A DNA stretch of 64,000 nt from Cephalotus follicularis (taxonomy: Eukaryota > Streptophyta > Magnoliopsida > Oxalidales > Cephalotaceae). The position numbers were made by a program, and so were the translations under genes. Under the pieces are notes generated by a model, which worked only from the letters and a program-made list of their open reading frames with translations, did no database searches and was not told where the DNA came from. Below are positions 23,503 to 35,410 of the stretch, one piece after another. The DNA is taken from the NCBI GenBank assembly GCA_001972305.1, contig BDDD01000276.1:5323-69322 (forward strand), given 5' to 3'. How positions within the stretch are numbered: the stretch's first letter is position 1; the number at the start of each line of letters is the position of its first letter.

Positions 23503-25518
23503 TGTAACGCCCCCAATCCGAGTTCACTTTTACTCAAAGCAAGCTACTAGGAGTCGGTGCGTTACATGGGGTGTAACCCTTAACCATTTAATCATTTCTA
23601 TGTTATATCATATTCAAAACTACACAATTTAAAACATACTTACAATTTTTGAACTTTAAACTTTAAAATCATCATACTTTGCATTTGAAACTACTACATG
23701 TCATAGTAATCATTTCTAACATCGTTACACTTAAACATAACCTGTCATATTACCTTTCACAGCGAAAAACATTAACTTATCAAAATCAGTTATACAAAAC
23801 ATTATTTCATAACATAGATTCCTTCCAAGACTCCTTTCATACATTTATCTTAAAGCTTGAATTTTCACGATCAGTCATTTCCTGAAAATTTTATTTGAAA
23901 ACAAAACATTGAAGGAATGAGTTTAAATAACTCATTAAGGGTTTCATAAACCAAATACTTCATCACATTCCTTTTTACGATTATATCGCATAATCAAAAC
24001 ATTTCATAAAACTGAGGGATTATAAATCCAATTGAACCATGCTTCACTGGGGCATTGTGCACTCCCCGATTGCTATCCTTACATCACATGCATGTCTGCG
24101 AGAACTCTATGCTCCATTCATCATCCCTCTTGGATCGCAATCCAAGAGTTGTTCATCTCAGTTCATCACTTTTCACGTTTCATAAAACAAATTTTCAACA
24201 CTTTGAGTGATCAGCTAAAAGCATTCATAAAACAGTCTTGCATAACATTTCTAAAACTGGTAATTCATGTAGAAATAATCGTTTTCTGAGAAAACGTACA
24301 ACAGTAAAGTTATATATAACATCTCAACAAATTCAGGAAGATAAAGTTCATAAAATTTGGCTGAGAAATGAAACCGCTATCAATTTTTAAAGTCACTACT
24401 TCCATATGCTATCAGAACAGGAGCAGTAAAATTAAACATAGATTTTCATCAAGAAATTGACAGAAATTCTAAATGTACAAAACGTAACAGTTAAAGAGGA
24501 CATCGTAAAGTTTTCAAAACATCCAACCATTCAAAATTTCATCTAGAAACGAGCAAGATATGAATAAAACAATCTGCTGTATAATTCCAGAAAATAACAG
24601 AGGAACTTTGGCATAAAAGGGTTTTGTTTTCCTTACTTTGGTTTAGACTCCTTCTCTCCTTCTCTTGCTGAATTCTCCTCTCCAATCTCCATAGAAAACA
24701 GCATCTTTTCAGCTAAAACTACACACATATATAGCCTGAATTGAATTGCTTGGGGTGTAAGCTTCTCTCTCTTGTGACTCACTACATAAGGCTCCCATGG
24801 GCTCAATTTCCACCTACACATTTGTGACACTTGTCCCTTCTCATTATTCCATGCATGACACTTGTCCAAAATATCTGGTCTCATCACTCCCTAGGTTGAC
24901 ATGTGTCCATTAATTATATTAATTATCTCACAAAAAGACAAAAGACTAGATTCTGGTAACTGGTCTACAGTCCAAAGCGTTGGTGTTTCACTTCCAAGCG
25001 TCGCCGCTCTCGGGTCTCGTCCAGGTCAAATGAAATGCTTGACTGCAAAGCGTTGAAGCTTACATATACAGCATCATTGGTTTTATCAAAGCGCTGCCGC
25101 TTTCTTTGGAGCGTCGGTTGACAAAATGTTACCAAGACAAAAACTTACTAGTTTTAACCGGCGTTGGAAGGGTTCTAAGCGTCGAAGGTTTGATGTTCAA
25201 AGCGTCGCCGCTTGAATAATCTGCAGGCGCTTAGGTGAATTTGTCTTGGCCTGTCGACGCTTTGAGGCATCCATTCGACGGTTCTCTTGAAAACTTGAAA
25301 GCGCTGCTGCTTTACCATACACCGTCGGCACTTTACACAATTCTGTCGACGCTTTATACCTTGCAGTCGACGCTTTCAAAATGACACTCAACCCAAACAC
25401 GCAAAACATGATGCAAACAAGATACAATGTCAAATAACATATTCCACAACACACAAAACTCAGAGCAAGTACATTTCCATTCATAACAACTTCAATAAAA
25501 AAAAATCCGGTCATTACA
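23503..25518 (-). repeat. 5' LTR of the minus-strand Tekay-like element (2016 bp)
   Basis: On the plus strand it runs from TGTAACGCCCCCAATCC to CCGGTCATTACA; on its own strand it begins TGTAATGACCGG and ends GGGCGTTACA. It is related to the solo LTR at 36104-37809 throughout. A dense cluster of AAGCGTCGCCGCTT- and GTCGACGCTTT-type motifs occupies about 24965-25380, and a minus-strand TATATATG box lies at about 24726-24733, downstream of the cluster. Confidence 0.88.
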
Positions 25519-27605
25519 GGTTATGACTCCGTCGGAACCTCGACAACGCGAGCGGAACTCACTGGGTTAACTCAGTGAGTATCCGTTACGCTTAACGGTG
25601 GTTCTCCAGCACATATGTGTAGATCGGCAGTTTGGTGGTTGGGTTTCTGGTGTCGCCGGAACTCCTGTGGGTTGGCCAGAATCTGGCCGGAGCTCTGGTG
25701 GTGCACAGTTTGTGTTGTCGTGTGTAGGTCGCAACGGAAGTGTGTCACATTTCATGCTTATAAAGTAAAAGAAGTGGCCAAAGATGGTAGATGTATTATA
25801 ATGGGTAAAGAATTGGCGATAAGCTATTGTTAGTAAGTTGTAAAGCTAAATATTTAAGTAAAATGATAGGTTGGGGGGCGAATCGGATTAAGATAGCATT
25901 TTGATGGGTAATGACGTGATTATAAGATGGTACTAATAAGTGTGTATACATTCAAGAGGTGTATTAATGCAAATTGTCTCAAGTAGTAATTATGTGATAA
26001 AGTGAGTAATAGAATGAATTATAAGTTGTAAGGTGTTAAGTTGGGAGAATCGGGTAAAAATGTCTAAATGCATTGAGCAGTTCATACACGCATTGTATGC
26101 ATCTCATTTGTATCAAAATAGGAGATATGATTAATGAGACATTAATGCGATGGCATTGTAGACGCGGATCCTGTAGTTGATCCAGAGCATAGAGGGACTA
26201 GTCCGTGGTAGACGTGGTATTGATCGGTGAGTGGGATATTCCCTTCTCTTGTCTCGTCTGTTCTTGAGATTCTTTGTTATTATATGTGCCCATTTCTATT
26301 CCTTGATATGAGATAGCATGATTGGGATTAGAATCCCGTATGTGATTGTGATACTATTTTCCCATTACTGTGATATCGTCGATTTGGTCGTGATGAGTTC
26401 TGGTTTTGGTGATATTGTCACCGTCCATTCTGCACATAGGCTTACGTGCTTCTTTCTCTATGTGTACTATTGTGATATCGTGCTTTGTACTCTGATGCTG
26501 GGTACCATGTGATCTGTGACATGTGATATCGAATGAGGGTGAGGTGTACATTCAATGCCCAACTCTCTGTAGCAGGCCCATTGGTCTATGATGGGGTGTT
26601 ACATGGGACTGCCACGAGCATCCGTAGCCCGCATCCGTAGCATGCCCATTGGTCTATGATGGGATGCTGCTTGTGAGTGCAGTAGGGCGTCCGTTACTCG
26701 CTTATCGAACGTGATTGAGATGTTATGTATGATGCATTGCCTAGGCTTAGGCATACTCTGCACCGGTGCATGATACTGAGATATTTTAGCATGTAAGCTT
26801 ACGTGCTGTAGCAGGCCCATTGGGCGGGGTGGGGTGCTAGGTATGATGATATGATATGAGATGATATGAGTTGGGATGATATTGAGATGTTTTTGCACAT
26901 AGGCATACGTGCCGTATGATGATATGAGATGATGATGTTTTATTTGTACCAGCATCTCCTGATATTTTATTCATATGTGGACACATTTGTGAAACTTGTT
27001 TACGTTATTGATCATATTTGTGGATGTTGATTATATTTGTGGATCTTAATTTCATTGTGGATCTTGTTCATTTGTGGAGCTCATTTCTTGTGATTGATTT
27101 TTCCTTTTGAAATAGTATCCAGATAGTAGCAAGATGGGGGCTAAGCCTGCTTCAGCTGACATTGGACCACGAGGACATGACTACCAAAGTTTTTCAACAC
27201 GTGCATATCAACCATGACATCAACATTTATATTATGCATTATTTATGTTTATATATATTGTTTTAAAGGGTTGAGTCCTGTTTATAATTCATACTTTGAT
27301 AATATGGTTGAAACTGAGCCCAACCCATGTAAATTTATGTTCAAATGTGGTTTGCTGAGGGCTGAGCCCAATATATAAACGGTGTTTTTCTTTACAGGGG
27401 GCATAATCCGATAAACGGATACTACATGCCCGATTTTCGTAAAAATCTAAGAGTTAGAATTATTATCAAGTTTTAAAAAAAAAAACTCAACTTTATGACT
27501 TTTAATTTGATTATATGTTTTGGCAGCTTTTCAACGGGGGGTTTTTTTTTTTTAAGAAATCACATGGAGGTTTCCTAAAGGAGACTTGGCACGTGGGATG
27601 TCACA
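25519..27605 (+). mobile_element. Right part of a long LTR (family F, Tekay-like)
   Basis: Its first 250 bp match the GC-rich leader of the LTRs at 2934-5944 and 38385-41368 (for example GTGTAGATCGGC and GGCC.GAATCTGGCCGGAGCTC). Its last 250 bp share the hairpin-like block (27397-27431), and it ends GGGATGTCACA. It is directly followed by gag coding sequence of another element, with CATGT as a possible target duplication on the right. The left part of the LTR is cut off by the Tekay-like element ending at 25518. Confidence 0.7.
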
Positions 27606-29500
27606 CATGTCTTCGGCAGAATAACGGATCCTGTCAGGTTCGAGGGTAACATTGTGGATTGGCTAAAGTCTATGGAGCGATTCTATGAATACAAGGAGTA
27701 TACCGAGGAGAAGAAGTTTAAGGTTGCCATACTTAAGTTCAAAAAGTGTGATAGCCTTTGGTGGGAGAACGTCTACACTTAAAGGGTATGGAAAGGTAAA
27801 GAAAGAATTCGAACCTAGACCAAACTCAAGAAGTTGTTAAAGAAGAGATTCTTACCTGATTCATATCAGCAATATCTCTACTTGAATCTAAACACCTTGA
27901 GACAAAATGAAAGAAGTGTAAAAGATTACATCTGAGACTGTGAACAGCGACTAATGAGGTGTGAGATTCCTGAACACCCTGAACAAAAGCTTGCAAGATT
28001 TCTTGGAGGTCTTAATCAAGACATAGCCAATATTGTTGAGTTGCAGCCCTTTTGGACCTTTGAGGACGTATGCAAATTGGCAATCAAGGTTTAGAAGCAA
28101 AGGAAGGTTTCTAAAGCCATGAGTTCTAAACCCTACAACCGAGGAATGAGTTTTTCCATAGGTTCTTCATCCAAACCAAAAACTACATCCAAGGACAGAG
28201 GCAAGGGTAAAGTAGATGATGTGCCTAAGGAGAAAAACACCACTATACGGGGTGAGAAGAAACGATTCAAGTTCCATGCCTATGGTCATTTTCAAGCTGA
28301 GTGTCATAATAAAAGGGTAATGACCGTTCAAGAAGTTAAGGCTCTTGAGGTAGCCACACTAGAAGAGGTTCATGAATAGGGTTAATATGATAAGGAAGAA
28401 GAAGTGGTTGCAAATCCTATGGACAGAGAGCTATTGATTTTGTGTCATGCATTACATGTTAGGGGTTGAAAAACTTGATGATCAATGGGAGTATATTTTT
28501 CAATCACTGTGTGCCATCAAGGGACATATTTGTTCTCATTGATAGCGAAAGTTGCACCAATGTTTCCGCCACCACCCTTGTCGAGAAGTTGGGACTTCCA
28601 ACTACTTACTCATTCGCATCCCCACAAGCTTCAATGGTTGAGTAATGGCAACCAACTTAAGGTGAATCAACATGTGTTACTTTCTTTTTCTATTGGGATG
28701 AAGCACTTTGTAATGTAATACCCATGGATGCATGTCACTTATTGTTTGGTAGTCCTTGGCAATTTGATAGAATTATAAAGCATGATGGTAGAAAGAAAAC
28801 CTACACTTTAAAGAGAGATGAAAAGAGTGTCATTCAAACACCCTAAACCCTTCGCAAATACATGAGACCCGAACTATAAAAAGAAAGAGAGCTTATTTTT
28901 GTGTGGTGAACGGGTAAGAAGGTCATTGCATAAAAAGAAACTTCACTTCACGAGCAAATTCGAACACAGATTAAGAAGTCCAATGAAATCTACAAGAATA
29001 AGGCTAACAAGCATAGAAAGAAAGTAGTATTTCAACCTGGAGACCTTGTGTGGATACATTTGATGAAGGGGAGATTTCCTTCTAAGAGAAAGAGTAAGCT
29101 TGCTCCATGGGCAGATGGTCCATTTGAGGTGTTAAACAGGATTGGGAACAATGCTTACAAGATTAATTTAGCAAGAGAATATGGAGTTTCAGCAACATTC
29201 AATGTTGGCGATTTGTCACTATTTTTGGAGGATGAACAACTTCCGAATTTGAGGGCAAATCCTCAACCCTCACAAGAAGATAATTTAAGTGTATCACATG
29301 TGATCCAAAACAAAGAACAAGCCCAAACAATCCGAGTTCCTAAGGAGAGGCCAAATCTAATCTTGGGCCCAATGGATGTTAGTAGTTATTCACTTGGACA
29401 TACTCTACTCACTTGGGTCCATCTCATTAGCAAGGATGAGTGCTATTTTGACCCAACTAGGTTACATTCAAATAATCAAGAAGTAGTCCAAATTCAATGA
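27606..29500 (+). mobile_element. Decayed chromovirus-like gypsy fossil: gag, protease and integrase tail
   Basis: Gag is recognisable from about 27610 to 28370: FEGNIVDWLKSMERFYEY, KFKVAILKFKK..SLWWENV, and a late block with FHAYGHFQAECHNKRVMT. A protease-like block follows at about 28470-28830 (SCTNVSATTLVEKLGLPT, then HLLFGSPWQFDR). The integrase C-terminus is at about 28945-29490 (KKVVFQPGDLVWIHLMKGRFP, FEVLNRIGNNAYKINL, FNVGDLSLF). The central pol domains are not present. It is heavily broken and old, with no LTR pair visible. Confidence 0.8.
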
Positions 29501-29990
29501 ACCAGAGTTAAAGAGTTACCATTTTGACTACAATAATGGAGGAACCAGATTTTGAGGCTTAGAAAGTTGTACTATTGTTTTAACTATGTTATTAAGAGAT
29601 CTAAGAAGTTGTAATTTGTTTTATCATTGTCTTTTGGCAGCCCCTATTTATGGTGTCTTTTGGGTTGTCCCATGTTGCTTTTACCTTGGGCCTTAATGTA
29701 TATAATTCAGATTGTAAAGAAGAATTTCATATTTGAATGAGAATTAGGCTTGGTTCCCCTAAAAACTTGTGTTTTCCTTTATCCAAGTATTGATCTAACT
29801 TAGTGATGAATTAGTTCATAGCTTGTGGCCTTTGCCTTTAGGCTTGAACACTCTTGATCTTCATCTTAACTCTTTCATTTCTTCTTACTCATCTTAAAAA
29901 TCAGACCTAAACACTTATCAATCTCATAGCTCGCTCATTCCCACCACACACACGCATCAAGTTCCAACATCTTGATGCACAAATAGTTCC
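29501..29990 (+). other. Noncoding tail, probably remnant 3' region or LTR of the chromovirus fossil
   Basis: I see no coding sequence. Phrases such as GAATTTCATATTTGAATGAG and TTAGGCTTGGTTCCCC resemble the ends of LTRs in this gypsy group, but no second copy exists in the window to prove it. Confidence 0.35.
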
Positions 29991-30720
29991 TAATCTAAAA
30001 CTTACAATGAAAAGTGAAGATGCGTTAGATGATCCTGAGAAATATCAAAAACTAGTGAGTAAACTTAATTATTTGAGAGTTACTCAGCCATATATTGCTT
30101 TCACAATGAACATGGTGAGTCTGTTTTTATCGTCCCATCTGTGTATAATGATGTTATTCTAATTTTGAGATATCTTAACAATAATCCAGAACGTGGGTTA
30201 CTGCATTATGATCACGATCATTATTGAGTTGAGAGTTTTTCTAATACTGATTAGACCGAATCTTCCTATGATAGAAGATCTACTATTCGGTATTATGTTT
30301 TTGTTAGAGGTAACCTTGTTTAATGGAAAAGCAAAAGGCAAAACATGGTTGCATGATTTAATGCATGACTATGGCACATATACATGTTAGTTAATGTGGA
30401 TAAAATAACTATGGGGTGAGCTTGAGTTTGGTAATTCATCTCCTATGCAATTATAGTGTTATAATCAATTTGCTATCTATATAATCTCAAACCTTGTATC
30501 ATAAACGTACTAAGCATATTAAAGTAACTGTCATTTAGACTGTAAGAAGGTTCCACATAAGCTTATTTCGACTAGTTTTGTGAGAACTACTAAACAACTT
30601 GTAGATGTTTTTACAAAGTTCATGGATGGTGAAATAATTAGGTATCTTTGTAACAAGCTGAACATTTGTAATATATATGCTTCAGCTTCAAAGAGAGTAT
30701 TAGGGATAATAGTATTAATG
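29991..30720 (+). mobile_element. Ty1/copia pol relic (RT C-terminus and RNase H)
   Basis: Translated pieces match the end of copia Pol: LDDPEKYQKLVSKLNYLRVT, then fragments of the RNase H segment around the positions expected for SDADWAGSPSDRRST, then HKLISTSFVRTTKQLVDVFTK. It is a strongly decayed fragment with many breaks, no LTRs and no 5' half. It predates the neighbouring elements. Confidence 0.75.
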
Positions 30721-31296
30721 AATTTATGGACTTGAACCATTAGTTTAAGTAGGATAGGAAAATGAGTAAGAAACAACTAATCTTACTCTCACAAACATGC
30801 ACAGTCCTCTTATAACGTGATCAATAAAACAGCCTTTGATTATTTACACATCCAACTTGGTCTGCAAACTAATTGACACTTGACACTTTGACACTTCATA
30901 ATAAAACTTTTGATGTTTCAAACCTCATTGGTATACATCAGAACTTATTGGTATCCGTGCATCCGTGCCATGCACCGTATACAGACCAGTCATTACAGAC
31001 CACGCACAATATTTATGAAAAACCATTCATTAATTCATTTATAGAAACCCCATAAAATACAGGTAGCCATCGCAATTTATTTTGACATTAAACTAGTTAG
31101 CTGTTTAAAAGAAAAATTCTACAGGTTATAATGCCTCACCATTCACAGCAGGGTAAACCAGGAAGTGGACAATTAACTGAAAAATGACTCTGAAATCCAG
31201 ATGAAAAATGATTCTGAAATCCGGATACAGAGGGTAGAATAATCATTGTAGGAACCTTAATGAAGCCATATGTCTCAAACATCTCTCATATGTCCG
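30721..31296 (-). other. Probable 3' UTR and downstream flank of the host gene
   Basis: This AT-rich stretch carries no transposon signature that I can recognise. On the minus strand an AATAAA sits at about 31077-31082, some 215 bp after the stop codon of the adjoining exon, a reasonable place for a polyadenylation signal. The rest, toward 30721, shows nothing definable. Confidence 0.4.
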
Positions 31297-31428
31297 TCAG
31301 CTTTCCTTTGAGACTTTGTCCAAAGCATCAAAAACACTTTGTAAAGTCATCTCCTCCACAATCACAACCTTGTCTCTTGATTTAGAACCAGAACCAAGGG
31401 ATAACTGCCTTGTTTTTACGCCTAAAAC
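31297..31428 (-). CDS. Last exon of a UPF0235 (DUF167) family gene
   Basis: On the minus strand this 132-bp exon reads 43 codons and a stop, from [14 protein letters not shown] to ALDKVSKES. The [16 protein letters not shown] segment is the conserved C-terminal strand-turn-strand of the UPF0235/DUF167 family (bacterial YggU-type fold), in the form found in small plant proteins of this family. The biochemical role is unknown. The exon is preceded by a good acceptor: a T-rich tract ending TTGATTGACAG. The phase is 0 at the junction and the frame is intact. Upstream exons (expected to encode the GEAN-containing helix) are not found between 31429 and the window end. Either a very long, transposon-filled intron separates them or the gene is truncated. 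This is the only host coding sequence I can support. Confidence 0.72.
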   Translation of the reverse strand, partial: VLGVKTRQLSLGSGSKSRDKVVIVEEMTLQSVFDALDKVSKES

Positions 31429-32085
31429 CTGTCAATCAAGAAAAATATAAATAAACTATTCCACAAAAAAAGACAGACAAGAATTCTTAGTAAACCTGTG
31501 ATACATAAGTTAGCTGCTATCTTTAGTTCAAGTCACTACTAATCCACACATATCTGAACTGTTCTCACTGCCCCGTATCAATCCACATGCAGACACGTCA
31601 TTAAAACTTCTAAAGGAATGTCTCAATTCCGTAGTAGAACGAGTGACATTGTCTCTATAGAAGAAAAAAAAAATTGTTATAAAATATTGATGTTTAAAAC
31701 CTATCCACTTATATATCAGAACTGTTCCCACCGCCTTCATCAGTCCACATGCGACACCTGATTCTAACTTCTAAGGAATGTCCCAATTGTGTAGTTGAAT
31801 GAGTAACAATGTCTCCACGAAAAAAAAAAACATGGTCATAAAAGATTGATGCTTCAAACTATGCTGCCAGTTGCAAGGAGCTGCAAGTTCATTTCAAGGT
31901 ATTCTACTAGAAAAGGTAGTCCAAATGGGTAACAACCTCACAAAATAAGATATACCTATTCAAAGTGCTTATAGCACCATCAAGTGCTTTTGATGCTCCA
32001 TTGATTAGGTTTACATCCTATGACGACAAAAATAAAATAAAATTCCGTCGTAAAAGAATATATTACAAACTCCGCCCATTGTGTC
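31429..32085 (-). other. Intron-like host sequence with a local duplication
   Basis: It begins at the acceptor of the UPF0235 exon. Two diverged copies of a ~130-bp segment (about 31545-31680 and 31715-31860) share the ATCAGAACTGTTC, CCACATGC and GAATGTC.CAATT blocks. A further segment, 31880-32025, has a diverged counterpart at about 38190-38360 on the far side of the LINE. On the minus strand 31956-32017 could be a 62-bp exon between AG and GT, reading DVNLINGASKALDGAISTLNR, but I recognise no family and the counterpart copy does not keep the frame. Confidence 0.4.
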
Positions 32086-34610
32086 ATGCGCGCATAGCAG
32101 GTCCCAAGTTCGAGCAAAGAAGAAGGGTTGCAATGGGTTGACAACATGTGTAAATTCTAGTCAAATCCTATGAACATTATTCTAAATCGAAATTGCGTTG
32201 GGGCGTCTCTACTAGCGAAGCGTTGCATCGGACCTTGGGTGTAGTGACAAGTGAACAAAGGTTAGCTAGGGCGTTCCTTGGAAGCCCGCACCACATCGGC
32301 ACCCGGATGTAGTGAGATAGGCAAGGGATCCTCACACTTACATGGACGAGTGTGGGTAAAGAAGCTAGTCCAGGATAGTAGGTTTCGTTTTGCAACTTGG
32401 AATGTAGGTTCTTTAATGGGAAAGTTAATAGAGTTAGTAGATACGTTGTCTATGAGGAGAGTTAACATAGTTTGTCTTCAAGAGACTAAGTGGATAGGCG
32501 AAAAGGCCAAGGAAATAGGAAATACGAGGTATAAACTTTGGTACTCAGGAAATGATAGGAATAAGAATGGGGTAAGGAGTAATCGTGGATAAGAGCCACA
32601 AAGATGAGTTTGTAAAGGTTAAAAGGTTAGGAGATAGAATAATTTTGGTTAAACTTTTCATACGGAAGGATGTGTTTAATGTTATTAGAGCCTATGCCCC
32701 TCAAGTAGGTTTAGATCGGAACACAAGACATCTTTTTTGGGACAACGTGGATAAACTATTACAAGGGATACCATGTAATGAAAAAGTTTTTATTGGAAGA
32801 GACTTAAATGGGAATGTAGGAGAAAATAGTGTAGATTTTGAATCAATATACAGAGGTTTTAGCTTTGGAGATAGGAACGAGGAGGGTGAGTCCATTTTAG
32901 ATTTCGCTCTAGCTTATGACCTAGCTTTGAAATACCTATTTCCGAAAGAGAGAAAACCACATAATAACCTTTAAAAGTGGACTCAACGCTAGTCACATAG
33001 ATTTTTTCCTTACTAGAAAGGTGGATAGTGGGTTTGCAATGATTGCAAGGTCATCCCATGAGATTGCGTAATAACCCAAAATAGGATGGTAGTTCTAGAT
33101 GTACGTTCCAAGATATGGAAGATGAAGAATAACTCAAATAAACATCCTAAGTCTTAGTGATGGAATTTGAAGGGAGATAAACAAAAGCATTCAAGGATAG
33201 AATGTTGAAAGAGGAGATTTGGAATAGAGATGAAAAGGCTAATATCATGTGGGAGAAGATGACCAACCGTATTAAAAAAGCCGCTAATGAGGTATTAGGT
33301 CAATCAAAGGGAAAAAGACCATTAACTAAAGAAACTTGGTGGTGGAATGAAGAGGTCAAAAAAGCAATCAAGTAAAAAAGGACTTGTTTTAGGAGTTTGC
33401 CCAAGGATAAAAACGTGGAGGCTTATGAAATATACAAAGTAGCCAAAAAAAAAAAGGTGAAAAAGACAGTAAGCAAGGTAAGACATAAGGCTTATGATGA
33501 GATCTACAATAAGTTAGGGACCCGATAAGGAGAAAAGAATATTTACAAATTAGCGAAGGCTAGAGATTGAAGAAGTAAAGACCTATACCAAGTTAAGTGT
33601 ATCAAGGATGAGAACCAAAAACTGTTGGTCCGAGAAAGACAGCTAAAGGAAGGGTGAATGAGCTATTTTAATAAATTATTTAATGAAAACCACACAATCT
33701 CTAGGAAATCTGAGTAACACCATTGAGGATAGAAATGTCATGTTTACACGTAGAATTGGGATATCCGAAGTAAATGAGGCTTTAAAAAAGATGGAAGTTG
33801 AAAAAGCCATAGGACCAGATGGAATTCCTATTTAGGTGTGGGCGTCTTTTGGAGAGGCTGATTTAGTTTGGTTGACTAACCTTTCCAACACAATCTTAAA
33901 GACTAAAAAGATGCCTGAGGAGTGAGTAGGAGTACTTTAGTTCACATCTAAAAGAATAAAGGAGACATTCAAAGTTGTACAAATTATATAGGTATTAAGC
34001 TTATGAGCCATACTATGAAGCTCTAGGAGAGAGTGGTTGAGCATGGCTTGAGATGTTAGACAAAGATTTCTAAGAATCAATTCGGTTACTATGGATGCTA
34101 TTTTACTTTTCAGAAGGTTAAAGGAGATGTATAGAGAAATGAAAAAAGACCTCCATATGATTTTTATAGACTTATGATAGAGTTCTTAGTGAAGTTTTAC
34201 GATGGGTTCTACAAAAAAAAAAGGGAGTATCCATTAGATACATTAATGTAATCAAAGATATGTATGTGGGAACTATAACAAGAGTACGAACCCTGTAGGT
34301 GATTCAAACGATTTATCAATTATTATGGGCTTATACAAAGGATATGCTTGAGCCCTTAATTGTTTTTTGTAGTTATGGATAAACTGACTAAGAATATTCA
34401 AGAGGATATTCCCTGGTATATGCTTTTTCCAGACGATATAATTTTAATTGATGAAACCAGATCTGAAGTGAATAGGAAGTTAGAATCATAGAGGAGCACA
34501 TTAGAATCTAAAACATTTATGAGAAGTAGGACCAAAACAGAATATATAAAGTGTAATTTTAGCAACACTATGTAAGAATATGAGGATGTAATTAAATTAG
34601 GAGGGCAGGA

Positions 34611-35410
34611 ACGGTTTACCTAATTCGCAATACGATAGGGTACGCCAGATGGGGACAGGGATGGGGTACGATGTTTTTCCCATCATGAGGTATGATGGAG
34701 GTAGGCTTAGTCGGATCGCTAATTGGGGTCGCGGTACACTCTAATTAGGGTCTCGGTACGCTTTGGGAGCATTCGCTTGGCATGTGTATATACATATATA
34801 TAGGCTAATATGCATGATATATATACATTTTGGGCTGATTATAATTAATTTCTTTTGGGCTTATTGATGAAATTTAGTTTTGATGGACTTTAAAATATGG
34901 GGTAATCATAACATTTAATGTGGGTTTTAAAGAAGAGCCTGGGCCTGGGCTAACAAAACACACAACTAATAGACATAAAAAAAACCCTACATCCATTTTT
35001 TTTCTACGCTGCCTATTCAATAGAAGCTTCCAATTTTGTTCTTCTTTTTCTTCTTTGTTCATTCTTCTTTGTTCTTATCCTACTCCTCCTTTCTTCTTCT
35101 TCTTCTTCTTCTTCGTCGCCTTCATCTCCTGACCCCTTGACGTGTCCATGCTTCTTAGATTGTGAGTTCTTCGACTTTGACTGTGGTGTGGGTGTTCATG
35201 ATTTCTGGCCAAAAATTATCAATGATCCAATTTCATCTCCAATTTCATTATAATTTAGTATTTTCGTCTCCAATTTCAGTATTTAAACACAACTTGAAAT
35301 CAAAACAGGATCGCCACATTTGACGTTCTAGTGTACGAACGGACCGCGTTCTTCGGTACGCGCGATCTAGTTCGCGGTTTGAGAGGGGGTTGAGCAAATT
35401 AGGTAACCCT
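34611..35410. mobile_element. Non-autonomous TIR element, hAT-like, inside the LINE
   Basis: The 800-bp insert has terminal inverted repeats: ACGGTTTACCTAATTCGC at the left and the complement of AGGGTTACCTAATTTGC at the right. It is flanked by an 8-bp near-perfect duplication, GGGCAGGA (34603-34610) and GGGTAGGA (35411-35418). An 8-bp duplication and AGGG-like ends fit the hAT superfamily. LINE coding sequence continues on both sides. No transposase frame is present. The interior holds a promoter-like cluster, a (TTC)n run near 35092-35115 and inner GGTACGC motifs near both ends (about 34640 and 35358). Assignment to hAT rather than another TIR family is inferred. Confidence 0.72.
34936..34993 (+). 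promoter_or_regulatory. Site II and telo-box cluster inside the TIR element
   Basis: TGGGCCTGGGCT (two adjacent Site II TGGGCY motifs, about 34939-34950) is followed about 35 bp later by AAACCCTAC (about 34984-34992), a telo-box-like motif. A long pyrimidine-rich leader with (TTC)n follows. This order is characteristic of promoters of plant ribosomal-protein and other translation genes. A further TGGGCT lies near 34834. Function here is inferred. Confidence 0.45.

Noticed and set aside
32278-32974. A host endonuclease gene
   Set aside because: The WNVGS, QETKW and DLNG.VG motifs and the following RT relics show it is the endonuclease of an RTE LINE.
34611-35410. A Polinton or other large virus-like TIR element
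   Set aside because: At 800 bp with 8-bp duplications and no capsid, polymerase or integrase frame it fits a small non-autonomous hAT-like element instead.
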